Origin: Sphingomonas kyeonggiensis
Lineage (GTDB): Bacteria; Pseudomonadota; Alphaproteobacteria; Sphingomonadales; Sphingomonadaceae
DNA length: 64,000 nucleotides
Assembly (NCBI RefSeq): GCF_014196745.1
Contig: NZ_JACIEH010000002.1
Span: forward strand, 372,383-436,382
Direction: 5' to 3'
In this document: positions 33,248-42,900 of the stretch, piece by piece
Layout: every line of letters begins with the position of its first letter
How positions within the stretch are numbered: position 1 is the stretch's first letter
The notes under the pieces: generated by a model
Seen by the model: the letters and a program-made list of their open reading frames with translations, nothing else
Told to the model about the DNA's origin: nothing
Databases searched by the model: none
Position numbers and translations under genes: made by a program

Positions 33248-34069
33248 TCAGCTGCGCAGGAAGGCGAGCAGATCGGCGTTGAACCGATCGGCATGCGTCG
33301 CGGTCAGGCCGTGAGGCAGGCCCGGATAGAAGAGCGACTGTGCGCCCTGCACCAGCTTGGCGGATTTGTGGGCCGAGTCCGCGATCGGCACGATCTGGTC
33401 GTCCTCGCCGTGGACGATCAGCGTCGGCACGTCGAACTTCTTGAGGTCGTCGGTGAAATCGGTCTCGCTGAACGCCTTGATGCATTCGTACGCGTTCTTC
33501 AGGCCGGCCTGCATGCTGATCAGCCAGAACTCGTCGAGCAGGCTCTGCGACACGTTCGCGTCCGGGCGGTTGGCGCTGAAGAAGGGGATCGCGAAGTCCT
33601 TGTAGAATTGCGATCGGTTCTTGAGGATGTCGTGGCGCAGGCCGTCGAACACGCTGAGCGGCAGGCCCTCGGGGTTCGCCTCGCTCTGCACCATCACCGG
33701 TGGCACCGCGCCGAGCAGCACGGCCTTCTCGACGCGGCCGGTGCCGTGGCGGCCGATATAGCGGGCGACTTCGCCGCCGCCGGTGGAATGGCCGACCATG
33801 GTGATGTCCTGGAGGTCGAGCGCGGCGAACAGCTGCTCGAGATCGTCGGCATAGCTGTCCATGTCGTTGCCGGTGCCGGTCTGGGCCGACTTGCCATGGC
33901 CGCGGCGGTCATGCGCGATGCAGCGATAGCCCTGCTCGGCAAGGAATTGCATCTGGCCGTTCCAGGCGTCCGAGCTGAGCGGCCAGCCGTGCGAGAAGGT
34001 GACGACCGGGCCCTGACCCCAGTCCTTGTAGTGCATCATGTGTCCGTCGCTGGTGGTGAACATCGGCAT
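33248..34069 (-). CDS. alpha/beta hydrolase (non-heme chloroperoxidase/arylesterase type)
   Basis: 273 residues. [11 protein letters not shown] and HDRRGHGKS give the oxyanion region, GHSTGG holds the nucleophilic Ser, [10 protein letters not shown] the acid and [10 protein letters not shown] the His. The pattern [16 protein letters not shown] is that of cofactor-free haloperoxidase/arylesterase proteins. ATG 34069 fits the conserved N-terminus (MFTTSDG); upstream in-frame codons are proline and arginine rich and implausible. It is divergent from the eight-gene SDR operon across 341 bp and may share its control. Cytoplasmic, substrate unknown. Confidence 0.87.
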   Translation of the reverse strand: MPMFTTSDGHMMHYKDWGQGPVVTFSHGWPLSSDAWNGQMQFLAEQGYRCIAHDRRGHGKSAQTGTGNDMDSYADDLEQLFAALDLQDITMVGHSTGGGEVARYIGRHGTGRVEKAVLLGAVPPVMVQSEANPEGLPLSVFDGLRHDILKNRSQFYKDFAIPFFSANRPDANVSQSLLDEFWLISMQAGLKNAYECIKAFSETDFTDDLKKFDVPTLIVHGEDDQIVPIADSAHKSAKLVQGAQSLFYPGLPHGLTATHADRFNADLLAFLRS

Positions 34070-34410
34070 CGAGTGTCTCCCTGGATGCGCGCCGCACGAC
34101 CCGCCACGGGCCGCCTCCCGGCGGGGATGGGCTAGGGGAGGGGCCGGGTCGCGGTCGATCGCCCCTCCGGGGGAGTCCGGTTGGACAAGGGGCGGGGCGG
34201 GGCTCGCCCAAGGTCGGGCATTGCGATGCGCAGGTATCGGTTCCGCGACCGGCTCCTGCGCCGGGATGGCGGGACCTGCACCTTGGGACAGGGGTGCCTG
34301 CCAAAAGGCGAGGATCGCGCATGCCTCTGCACGATGGAGGCGCGGGGCATGATCCGTGATCCTGTCGCCCTGTTCGAATGCCATGCCGGCAGCGGACGCG
34401 GAGACGGGAC
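34070..34410. other. 341-bp divergent intergenic region
   Basis: No convincing gene, RNA or strong palindrome is seen. It must hold the promoters of the hydrolase and of the downstream operon. A G/C-rich imperfect inverted repeat lies near 34158-34180. Confidence 0.5.
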
Positions 34411-35163
34411 ATGCGGATTACCGTGGTGGGAGGAACCGGCCTGGTCGGCGCACGGCTGGTCCGCCAGCTCGAGGCGGCAGGACACCAGGTGGCGGTCGCG
34501 GCGCGGTCGACCGGGGTGGACATCGTCACCGGCGCGGGGCTCGACCGGGCGCTGGACGGTGCCGAGGCGGTGATCGACGTATCCAGTCCCGGCTATGCCG
34601 ATGCGACCGAGATGCTGCGCTTCTTCGAACGCGCGGGCGCCACGCTGCTCGCCGCCGAACAGGCCGTCGGCATCGCGCATCACGTCACTTTCTCCGCGAT
34701 CGGCGCCGAGCGGATCGGCGACGGCTATTACCGCGCCAAGCACGCGCAGGAGCGGTTGATCGCGGGATCGGGCATCCCCTTCACCATCGTCCGCTCGACG
34801 CCGCTGTTCGAATATATCCATGACGCGATCGACGCCGGGCGCAGCGAGGCCGAAGTCCGCGTGCCGCCGATCCGCGTACAGCCGATCGCGACGGAAGACG
34901 CGGCGCGGGTGCTGATGCAGGTGGCGCTGCGCGAACCGGTCAATGCCGTGCTCGAGGTCGCCGGGCCCAACAGCTACGCGCTGCCCGGCCTCGCCGAACA
35001 GATACTGACCGCGGGCGAGGATTATCGCCCGGTGCTGACCGATGCCGGCGCCCGCTTCTTCGGCGCGCGGCTGGGCGAGGAGAAGCTCGTGTCCGATGCC
35101 GCCGTGGGGCCGGGCGACGCCAGTCTCGAAACCTGGCTCCGCAGCGCGCTCGCCCCGGCCTGA
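34411..35163 (+). CDS. atypical SDR, NAD(P)-binding protein (paralogue 1)
   Basis: 250 residues beginning [20 protein letters not shown], an NmrA/atypical-SDR Rossmann motif GGTGLVG. The middle has [14 protein letters not shown] and [20 protein letters not shown], and the C-terminus a [12 protein letters not shown] segment, as in NAD(P)H-binding epimerase-like proteins. It lacks a classical YxxxK site. It is the first of three related genes (also at 35189 and 38299) in one plus-strand operon. The reaction is unknown; related proteins are annotated as NmrA-like redox sensors or quinone reductases. Confidence 0.82.
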   Translation: MRITVVGGTGLVGARLVRQLEAAGHQVAVAARSTGVDIVTGAGLDRALDGAEAVIDVSSPGYADATEMLRFFERAGATLLAAEQAVGIAHHVTFSAIGAERIGDGYYRAKHAQERLIAGSGIPFTIVRSTPLFEYIHDAIDAGRSEAEVRVPPIRVQPIATEDAARVLMQVALREPVNAVLEVAGPNSYALPGLAEQILTAGEDYRPVLTDAGARFFGARLGEEKLVSDAAVGPGDASLETWLRSALAPA

Positions 35164-35188
35164 ACCCATCCAATCGAAAGGAAGCAAC

Positions 35189-35950
35189 ATGAAGATCGTG
35201 GTGATTGGCGGTACCGGCCTGATCGGCTCGAAGACCGTCGCCCTGCTGGCCAAGGAAGGGCACGAGGTGTTCGCCGCCGCGCCGAACACGGGTGTCGACA
35301 CACTGACCGGCGAAGGGCTCGACCGGGCGCTGCAGGGCGCCGATGTGGTGATCGACGTTTCCAACTCGCCGACGCTCGACGGTCCGGCTGCGCTCGACTT
35401 CTTCGAGAAGGCCGGGCGCAACATCGCGGCCGCGGAGAAGAAGGCCGGGGTGCGCCACCACATCGCGCTCTCGGTCGTCGGCACCGAGCGGCTCCAGGCC
35501 AGCGGCTATTTCCAGGCCAAGCTCGCGCAGGAGAAGGGCATCGCCGCATCGGGCATCCCGTTCACGCTGATCCATGCCACGCAGTTCTTCGAGTTCCTGC
35601 GCGGCATCGCCAATTCGGCGACCGAGGGCGACACCGTCCGCCTGTCGCCCGCGCGTTTCCAGCCGATGGCGGCGCAGGACGTCGCCGCCGCGGTTGCCCG
35701 GGCCGCGCTGACCCCGCCGGTCAACGGCCTGATCGAAGTGGCGGGGCCGCAGGCGTACCGCATCGACGAACTGGTCGCGCAGGTGCTGGCGTTCGACAAG
35801 GATCCGCGCCGCGTGGTCGCCGATCCGGCGGCACCCTATTTCGGCGTCGCCATCGATGACACCTCGCTGATGCCCGGACCGGATGCGCGGCTGGGTACCA
35901 CCGGCTTCGACTGGTGGCTCGCCAACGTGCCCGCGCCGGTGGCGAAATGA
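35189..35950 (+). CDS. atypical SDR, NAD(P)-binding protein (paralogue 2)
   Basis: 253 residues starting MKIVVIGGTGLIGSKTVALL. It shares the STGVD/NTGVD and GLDRAL segments, the VRHHIALSVVGTERL strand and the GIPFTLIHATQFFEFL segment with its neighbours, so a tandem duplication of the first gene is likely. AAAGGAAG precedes the ATG 25 bp after the first copy. Its stop overlaps the membrane protein start as ATGA. Function unresolved; a soluble NAD(P)-dependent reductase or cofactor sensor is plausible. Confidence 0.85.
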   Translation: MKIVVIGGTGLIGSKTVALLAKEGHEVFAAAPNTGVDTLTGEGLDRALQGADVVIDVSNSPTLDGPAALDFFEKAGRNIAAAEKKAGVRHHIALSVVGTERLQASGYFQAKLAQEKGIAASGIPFTLIHATQFFEFLRGIANSATEGDTVRLSPARFQPMAAQDVAAAVARAALTPPVNGLIEVAGPQAYRIDELVAQVLAFDKDPRRVVADPAAPYFGVAIDDTSLMPGPDARLGTTGFDWWLANVPAPVAK

Positions 35951-36393
35951 GCGCGCGTGCACGCCCCACCGGCGACGACAGGCCGGTGCTGCGCCAGCTC
36001 TGCGTGTCGTTCGCGATGCTGCTCGGCGTCCTAGGACTGCTCAACGGCAGCTACATGCTGATCTCGCCGGTCGGCTGGTATTTCGCGGTGCCCGGCGTGA
36101 CCACGACCGGTCCGTTCAACCAGCATTTCATCCGCGACATCGGGATCATCTTCCTGTTCATCGGCGCGGCCTTCCTGATCGGCACGGTGCGGCAGCAGAT
36201 GCGCGCGGTGCTGTGGGGCGGGGCGACGCTCTGGCTCGCCTGCCACGCGCTCTTCCACTTCTGGGAAGTCGCGGCGGGCATCTGCGGCCCCTCGGTGCTG
36301 CTGCGCGATTTCCCCGCCGTCACGCTGCCCGCGCTGATCGGCGCCGGGCTCACCCTCTTCGCGCTGCGCGACCCCGCGCCGGCGCGTCCCTGA
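35947..36393 (+). CDS. four-helix membrane protein
   Basis: 148 residues with four hydrophobic segments (CVSFAMLLGVLGLLNGSYML, IGIIFLFIGAAFLIG, AVLWGGATLWLACHALFHFW and VTLPALIGAGLTLFALR) and a conserved-looking FNQHFIRDIG between the first two. I recognise the type from similar operons but cannot name a function. ATGA coupling to the preceding SDR fixes this start; 11 upstream in-frame codons are antisense-like. It may anchor or supply redox equivalents to the operon enzymes, which is speculation. Confidence 0.72.
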   Translation: MSARARPTGDDRPVLRQLCVSFAMLLGVLGLLNGSYMLISPVGWYFAVPGVTTTGPFNQHFIRDIGIIFLFIGAAFLIGTVRQQMRAVLWGGATLWLACHALFHFWEVAAGICGPSVLLRDFPAVTLPALIGAGLTLFALRDPAPARP

Positions 36394-36418
36394 TCCATCC
36401 AAGCAAGGAGAAGACCCC

Positions 36419-36874
36419 ATGACCCCCCGTATGAACATCTTCGAGGTGGCCGGCGAAGGCACCAAGGCAATGATCGGCGTCGAGACCGCGATTGCCAAGT
36501 CCGGTATCGAGCACGGCCTGCTCCAGCTGGTGAAGATCCGCGCCTCGCAGATCAACGGCTGCGCCTTCTGCATCGACATGCACGTGAAGGATGCGGTGAA
36601 GGCCGGCGAGAGCCACCAGCGCCTGCACCTGCTCGACGGCTGGCGCGATTCGCCCGCATACACCGATCGCGAGCGTGCCGCGCTCAACTGGACCGAGGCG
36701 CTCACCCGCATTGCCAAGACGCATGCGCCCGACGCCGATTACGCGATGCTCCAGGCCCAGTTCAACGAGACCGAGATCGCCTGGCTGACCCTGGCGATCG
36801 GCGCGATCAACCTGTGGAACCGCGTGCAGATCGGCCTTCGCGCCGTGCACCCGGTCGAGGTGCCCGCGGCCTGA
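36419..36874 (+). CDS. carboxymuconolactone decarboxylase-family (AhpD-like) protein
   Basis: 151 residues with the AhpD-type active site CAFCIDMH (Cys48, Cys51, His55) and the preceding GLLQLVKIRASQING. These small proteins are thiol peroxidase-like or act as alkylhydroperoxidases; true decarboxylases lack the CxxC. ATG 36419 follows AAGGAG. It sits 25 bp after the membrane protein gene and supports a redox or peroxide-defence theme for the operon. Confidence 0.88.
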   Translation: MTPRMNIFEVAGEGTKAMIGVETAIAKSGIEHGLLQLVKIRASQINGCAFCIDMHVKDAVKAGESHQRLHLLDGWRDSPAYTDRERAALNWTEALTRIAKTHAPDADYAMLQAQFNETEIAWLTLAIGAINLWNRVQIGLRAVHPVEVPAA

Positions 36875-36944
36875 CCGGCCGGGCCGCGGGGTGACCCCAC
36901 CCCCTCCGCACTCCGCGGCCCACTCTCTGACAAGGAGCTCGGTG

Positions 36945-37676
36945 ATGGTTCCCCAGTCCCCCGTCCCGTACGGACAAGAGATATTGCCGCCCCTGGGCCC
37001 GGTTGCGGGCGGCGAGGTCGCGATCGCCGCGGCCGGCATGCTCCACGACCTGGGCAATCTGGTCCAGATCGCGACGTCCGCGCTTAACATCCTGGCGCGC
37101 ACGCCGGACATGCCGGTGACTCATCGCGAGCCCCTTCTGCACCGCGCCCGCACCTCGCTCGACCACGCGGGCACCATCATCCACCAGAACATGGCGCAGG
37201 CGAGCGCCCGGACGACCGATCCGTACAGCGATGTCGCGGAATGCCTTGCCGATGTCGTCGCGCTGGTCGCCGGCAGCGAGGATCGGCTGCTGCGCGTCGC
37301 AGCGCTGGTCGAGCCTGGGCTGCCCGCCCTGGCTTGTGATCCGATCGGACTGCGCCGGGCGCTACTCAACCTCGTCCTCAACGCGCGCGACGCGATGGGC
37401 GGGCAGGGGACCGTGTGGATCGAGGCGCGGGCGCTCTCCTGCGCGGTGGCGCTCAGCGTCCGCGATCACGGTGCCGGCATGTCGCCCGCGACGCTCGCCC
37501 GCGTCTTCGATCCCTTCTTCACCACCAAGCGCGACGGGCTGGGCGGCATCGGCCTGCCGATGGTCGAGCGCTTCGCCCGTAGTGCCGGCGGCGGCGTCTC
37601 GATCGAGAGCGAGGCCGGCACCGGCACCATCGTCACCCTGCACCTGCCCGCAGCTTTTCAGGAGTCCCGATCATGA
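36945..37676 (+). CDS. small soluble histidine kinase-like protein
   Basis: About 243 residues. A dimerisation helix with GMLHDLGNLVQIATSALN holds the presumed phospho-His. A HATPase domain follows with LNLVLNARDAMGG, DHGAGMSP, FDPFFTTKRDG and GGIGLPMVERFA. There is no PAS, HAMP or membrane segment, so any signal must come from partner proteins. ATG 36945 has AAGGAG upstream. Its stop overlaps the GST start as ATGA. A kinase buried inside a metabolic operon with no adjoining receiver gene is unusual; the regulators at 30390-31509 are possible partners. Confidence 0.8.
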   Translation: MVPQSPVPYGQEILPPLGPVAGGEVAIAAAGMLHDLGNLVQIATSALNILARTPDMPVTHREPLLHRARTSLDHAGTIIHQNMAQASARTTDPYSDVAECLADVVALVAGSEDRLLRVAALVEPGLPALACDPIGLRRALLNLVLNARDAMGGQGTVWIEARALSCAVALSVRDHGAGMSPATLARVFDPFFTTKRDGLGGIGLPMVERFARSAGGGVSIESEAGTGTIVTLHLPAAFQESRS

Positions 37677-38302
37677 AGCTCTATTATGCCCCCGGCGCCT
37701 GCAGCCTGTCCGGCCGGATCTCGCTGCACGAGGCCGGCCTCGCCGCCGAGTTCGAGCGGGTCGACATCAAGACCAAGACGACCGAGCACGGCTATGACTA
37801 TACCGCGATCAACCCGCGCGGTTACGTGCCCTTGCTCGTCCTCGACGATGGCAATGCGGTGAGCGAGAACACCGCGATCCTCGAATTCATCGCCGGCATG
37901 GACGCCAGCCTGGCGCCCGGCGGACCGCTCGGCCGCACCCGGCTGATCGAGATGCTCTCCTGGCTGTCGACCGAGTTGCATGTCGCCTTCAAGCCCTTCT
38001 GGCATTCGGAGGGCGAGGCCGAGCGCGCCGCGGCCAGCGAGGCGGTCGCCAGCCGGCTGGCGCTGATCGAGGCGCATATCAACGAGCTCTATCTGTTCGG
38101 CCCGCGCTTCACCGTCGCCGATGCCTATCTGTTCGTCATGCTGCGCTGGGCGCAGGCGTTCGGCGTGCCGATGTCGGCCGCCATGCTCGGCTATTTCGAG
38201 CGCGTGGCGGAACGTCCCACCGTCCGCCAGGCGCTGGTCGAGGAGGGGCTGTTCACGCCGCTTCCCTCGCTCGACAGCTCTTCGATCGAGGCCCTGATAT
38301 GA
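37673..38302 (+). CDS. gst: glutathione S-transferase (beta-class like)
   Basis: 209 residues beginning MKLYYAPGACSLSGRISLHE, the GST N-terminal thioredoxin-like strand with the Cys10/Ser12 region typical of bacterial beta-class enzymes. NPRGYVPLLVLDDG provides the cis-Pro and SENTAILEFIA the glutathione gamma-Glu contact. The C-terminal helical domain has FTVADAYLFVMLRWA. ATGA overlaps couple it to the kinase before it and the SDR after it. It would conjugate glutathione to electrophiles or reduce peroxides. Confidence 0.9.
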   Translation: MKLYYAPGACSLSGRISLHEAGLAAEFERVDIKTKTTEHGYDYTAINPRGYVPLLVLDDGNAVSENTAILEFIAGMDASLAPGGPLGRTRLIEMLSWLSTELHVAFKPFWHSEGEAERAAASEAVASRLALIEAHINELYLFGPRFTVADAYLFVMLRWAQAFGVPMSAAMLGYFERVAERPTVRQALVEEGLFTPLPSLDSSSIEALI

Positions 38303-39069
38303 AGGTCGTGGTGATCGGCAGCCGCGGCCGGATCGGCGAGCGGCTGGTGCGCAACCTACGCCAGGAGGATCTGCGCGTCGTCGAGGCGTCGCGCAGCACC
38401 GGTGTGGACAGCTTCACCGGCGTCGGGCTCGACGCCGCGCTGGACGGGGCCAGGGTGGTGATCGACGTCACCAACGTCTCGCCCGATGACGGCGATGCGG
38501 CGATGCGCTTTTTCGAGATCTCGAGCCGCAACCTGCTCGAGGCCGGGCGCCGCGCCGGGGTCCGGCACCATGTCGTACTGTCGATCGTCGGCACCGACGG
38601 GCTGCTCGCCAGCGGCTATTTCCGCGGCAAGAAGCTGCAGGAGGAGATGGCCGCCGGATCGGGCATCCCGTTCACCATCCTGCGCTCGACCCAGTTCTTC
38701 GAGTTCATCAGCGGCGTGGTGCAGGCCGGCACCCAGCGCGACATCCGGATCGCGCCGGCTTTGGTCCAGCCGATCGCCGGCGAGGACCTGGCCGACATGC
38801 TGGCGGACGCGGTGTTCAGCGATCCGTTCAACGGCATGCTCGAAGTCGCCGGGCCCGAGCGGCTGCGGCTCGACGAAGTCGCCGTCGAGATCGCCACCGC
38901 GCAGGAGGATCCGCGCCGGATCGTTGCCGACGCCGCCGCACCCTATTTCGGCGCCGAGCTCGGCGAGCATTCGCTGCTGCCGGGCGCCGGGGCGCGGATC
39001 GCCACGCTCACCTTCGACGACTGGCTGCGCGACAGCCTCCAGCCCCACCGCATCTCCATCCCCAATTGA
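38299..39069 (+). CDS. atypical SDR, NAD(P)-binding protein (paralogue 3)
   Basis: 256 residues starting MKVVVIGSRGRIGERLVRNL, so the dinucleotide motif is GSRGRIG where its two paralogues have GGTGLxG. The rest (STGVDSFTGVGLDAAL, RHHVVLSIVGTDGL, GIPFTILRSTQFFEFI, VAGPERLRLDEVAV) aligns closely with the copies at 34411 and 35189. The Arg within the loop hints at NADPH preference. Coupled to the GST gene by ATGA. Function not known. Confidence 0.83.
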   Translation: MKVVVIGSRGRIGERLVRNLRQEDLRVVEASRSTGVDSFTGVGLDAALDGARVVIDVTNVSPDDGDAAMRFFEISSRNLLEAGRRAGVRHHVVLSIVGTDGLLASGYFRGKKLQEEMAAGSGIPFTILRSTQFFEFISGVVQAGTQRDIRIAPALVQPIAGEDLADMLADAVFSDPFNGMLEVAGPERLRLDEVAVEIATAQEDPRRIVADAAAPYFGAELGEHSLLPGAGARIATLTFDDWLRDSLQPHRISIPN

Positions 39070-39080
39070 GGAGAATATCC

Positions 39081-39854
39081 ATGCGTCTCTCTACCCTGCT
39101 GCTTCCCGCCGCGCTGCTCGCCTCCGGCGCCGCGCACGCCCAGGCCGCGCCCGAAAAGCCGGTGATCGTGCTCGTCCACGGTGCCTTTGCCGAGAGCGCC
39201 AGCTGGGAGCCGGTGATCACCCGGCTCGAGAAGGACGGCTATACCGTCATCGCCGCCGCCAACCCGCTGCGCAGCGTGGCGAGCGACGGGGCCGCGGTCT
39301 CGGCGGTGGTCAAGTCGATCAAGGGTCCGGTGGTGCTGGTCGGCCACAGCTATGGCGGCCCGGTGATCACCGAGGCGGCGAACGGCAACCCGAACATCAA
39401 GGCGTTGGTCTATGTCGCCGGCTTCGCGCCGGAGACCGGGGAGTCCAGCTTCTCGCTTTCGGGCAAGTTCCCGGGCAGCACGCTGGGCGATGCGCTGACC
39501 GCGGTCCCGCTGCCGGACGGCGGGCAGGATCTCTATATCCAGGCCGCCAGGTTCCAGGCCCAGTTCGCCGCTGACGTGCCGGCGGGCCAGGCGGCGGTGA
39601 TGGCGGCCACCCAGCGCCCGATCACGATGAAGGCGCTGCAGGAGCCCAGCGGTGTCGCGGCCTGGAAGACGCTGCCCAACTACATGATCTACGGCAGTGC
39701 CGACCGGAACATTCCCGCCGCGGTGATGAAGTTCATGGCCGAGCGCGCGCACGCGCGGAAGACGGTGGAGATCCCCGGCGGCTCGCATGCGCTGATGGTC
39801 TCGCATCCGGCCGAAGTGACCGCGATGATCGAGGCCGCGGCAACCGCGAAATAA
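39081..39854 (+). CDS. exported alpha/beta hydrolase
   Basis: 257 residues. A Sec signal peptide (RLSTLLLPAALLASGAAHAQ) is followed by VLVHGAFAESASWEP (HG oxyanion motif), GHSYGGPVI with the nucleophilic Ser, and a C-terminal GGSHALMVSHP with the catalytic His. GAGGAG precedes ATG 39081; a TTG 15 bp earlier is in frame but less likely. It ends the eight-gene operon and puts one esterase-like enzyme in the periplasm. The family resembles methylesterase/salicylate-binding hydrolases. Confidence 0.86.
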   Translation: MRLSTLLLPAALLASGAAHAQAAPEKPVIVLVHGAFAESASWEPVITRLEKDGYTVIAAANPLRSVASDGAAVSAVVKSIKGPVVLVGHSYGGPVITEAANGNPNIKALVYVAGFAPETGESSFSLSGKFPGSTLGDALTAVPLPDGGQDLYIQAARFQAQFAADVPAGQAAVMAATQRPITMKALQEPSGVAAWKTLPNYMIYGSADRNIPAAVMKFMAERAHARKTVEIPGGSHALMVSHPAEVTAMIEAAATAK

Positions 39855-39869
39855 CCGGCCGGACGGGAC

Positions 39870-39898
39870 AAAAAAGAAGGCCGGTGTCGCCACCGGCC
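39870..39898 (-). terminator. intrinsic terminator of the TonB receptor gene
   Basis: On the minus strand GGCCGGTG (39898-39891) pairs with CACCGGCC (39886-39879) over a 4-base loop and runs into TTCTTTTTTG, a classic Rho-independent terminator 60 bp past the receptor stop. Confidence 0.8.
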
Positions 39899-39957
39899 AG
39901 AGGGGATCGCTCTGGACGCTGCCGCGGCCACCATGGGGTGGTCGCGGCAGCTGCGGA

Positions 39958-42900
39958 TCAGAAGCGGCCGCGCAGGCCGATCATCACCACGCGTCCCGGG
40001 TTGAACACGTAATAGGCGGCATTCGAATATTGGAAGTAGGTGCGCTGGCTCGACTTGGTCAGGTTCTGCACGTCCACGGTGATTTCGGGCAGGTGCTTGG
40101 CGCCCAGGATCTCGTTGAGGTCGAACGACGAGCTGAAGTCCCACTGCTGGTAATCGTCGACGAAGAGCGAGGCATTGGTGATGCCGTTCTGGTTCGCGCC
40201 CGAGATGACGTTGCCCTGGTTGAAGGTCGTCGACATGCGCAGCGAGATGCCGTGATTCTCGTAATAGGCCGAGAGGTTGTAGGTCACCGGCGAGACGCCC
40301 GTGGCCACCGCCGGCGCCGCGCCCGAACCCGACTGGCTGATCAGCGTCAGGTTCGCGTTGAACCCGAAGCCCTTCAGGCCGAGATAGCGATCGAGCAGGA
40401 AGTCGAGCGGCTGCACCCAGTTCAGCTCGAGGCCGTTGACCTTGAGCGTGCCGGTCGCGTTCACCTGCTGGGTGAGCACCACATTGGCGTTGTTCGGGCC
40501 GCCGCGGGAATCGATCGCGGCCTGCTGGGTCGGGTTCAGCGTGCTGTAGGTCACGCCATATTGCGACAGCGAGGCGAAGGGCACGGTGACGTTGCCGTTC
40601 ACGGTGAAGCCGGTGACTGCCTTACGGAAGGCGGCGAAGCCGATATAGCCCTCGGCGCCGGTGTAATATTCGAAGCCCAGGTCGATATTGTCGGAGATGT
40701 AGGGCTTGAGGTCCGAATTTCCGACCGAGCCGATATCGGCCGACGGACTGCCGAACGACAGGCCGGGCAGCATGTTGCCGGGGTTCGGCCGCGTCATCGT
40801 ACGCGAGACCGCCGCACGCACCACGGCATGGTCGCCCAGATGGAAGGCCGCGGAGGCCGAGGGCAGCCAGTTGTCATAGTCGTTGTCGGTGTAAACGAAG
40901 TTGACGAGGTTCGGGTACAGCCCGCCATCTGCCGGTGCCACGGCCGGCGCCGCCGGCGTGTTGCGCGGATCGGGCAGGGTCACGCGCCCGCCGATCGTCT
41001 GCATCGTCCGCACCCAGCGCAGGCCCGCGTTGAAGGTGATGCGGTTGTCGCCCACCGGCAGGTCGCCATTGACCTCGGCATAGCCGCCGATCGTCCGCTC
41101 GCGGATATAGCCGCCGCTCGCGCCGGTGTTCGCGCCGCCCGATTCCGGCGCGCTGTCGTGGAAGGCGTCATAGTTGGACGCGGCCTTGAACTTGTTCCAG
41201 TCGAGCGTGACGAAGCCGTCAGGCCCCGGCAGCAGATAGCTGCTCAGCGTGCTCGCCGGGATCAGCGAGCCGCGATAGACCAGCGGGGTGGTCTGCCCGG
41301 CGGTGTAGCCGGTGCCATACCCCGGATAGGTCGGATAGCCCGCGCCCGGCGTGGCGGTGTTGAGGCCGGCGCAGGGGGGCTGGCTGTTGGGCGACGGCAG
41401 GAAGATGCTGGGATTGTCGCCGCAGACGGCGTTCTGCCACGCCTGGCTGTTGTCATAGCCGCGGATCGTGCGCGAGACATCGTCATAGGCGGCGCCGACC
41501 TGCAGGTTCAGGCGGTTGTCGCCCCAGGTCAGGTCGCCGCGCGCGCCCTTGGTGGAAGTCCAGCGACGCTCGTCCTGCAGGTTCACGCGGCCGCCGGCCC
41601 AGACGAAGTTCGCCGGGTTGTTCAGGTCGACATTGCTGGTGATCGTCGGGAAATCGCCGCCGGTATTGTCGTAATTGACCGTCAGGCCTGAGCCGGCGGC
41701 CGTGATCGGCAGCACCGTCGGCGATTCGCGGTGGAACTGGCTCTTGGTGTAATTGCCGTTGACGGCGAGCTTGAGCTTGTCCGCGATCTGCCACTCGATG
41801 CCCGGGTTCACGCCCCAATATTGCAGGCTCTCGAAATAGGGCCGGTATTCGAGGAAGAACTGGGAATTGTAATAGGTGCCCTTGGTGACGGTGCAGCCGG
41901 TGGCGCAGTCGCTGCGGTCATATTGGGTGTTGACCGGGATGGCCGCGCCGTTGCGGCCCACCCAGTCCATGTCGATGCGCTGCATGTTGTTGCGCTTCCG
42001 CGCGAACATGCCGTCGATATAGGCGTGGACGCTGTCGCCCTTGTACTCGATGCTGCCGATGAAGTTCAGCCGCTCCTTATAGCCATATTCGTCGGTCTCG
42101 CGGCCCAGGCGCGGGATGATGCCGTTGTCGATCTGGGTGATGTTGGCGCCCGGATTGAGCTGGAGCAGCAGCGCCTGGTCGATCGTGGTGCCGGTGGCGA
42201 CGCCCGGGATGCCGGCGTTGGCGGGGACGGTGCCGGGGATGGTCCAGTTGCCGCCACCGGTGTTGTTGCGGGTCGAGGCGGGGTTCTGGGCGGCGCTCAG
42301 GTTCGGGTTGGTCCAGCCGACGCTCTCGAACCCGACGGTGCGGATCTCGTTGTGCTGGCCCGCCACGCCGAACAGCACGCCGAAATCGCCCATCGTCGTG
42401 CTGGCGAGCAGCGAGCCGCGATAGCCGTAGCGATCGGAATTGGTGTTCTTGATGGCCTGGCCCGAATAGGTGATGTGCGTGCCGGGGCTGTCGAAGGGGC
42501 GGGCGCTGCGCATGTTGACGGTGCCGGCGGCGCCGCCCTCCAGCCGATCGGCATTGGGGCTCTTCTGCACTTCGAGCTTGGTGAACAGCTCGGTCGGGAA
42601 CAGGTCGAGATCGACTTCGCGGTTGGTGCTCTGCTGGCCGTCGCCGCCGGTCGAGGCGACTGCGATCGGCGCATTGTTGAGCAGCACGCGGGTGAAGTTG
42701 GTACCCAGGCCGCGGATCGTCACCTGCAGGCCTTCGCCGGTGATGTCGCGGCTGATGGTCACGCCGGGGATGCGATTGAAGCTCTCGGCGATGTTCGTAT
42801 CGGGGAATTTGCCGATGTCCTGAGCGAAGATCGAGTCGGTGAAGCCCGTCGCCTCGCGCTTGGCATTGGTCGAGCTCTGCAGCGACTTGCGATAGCCCGA

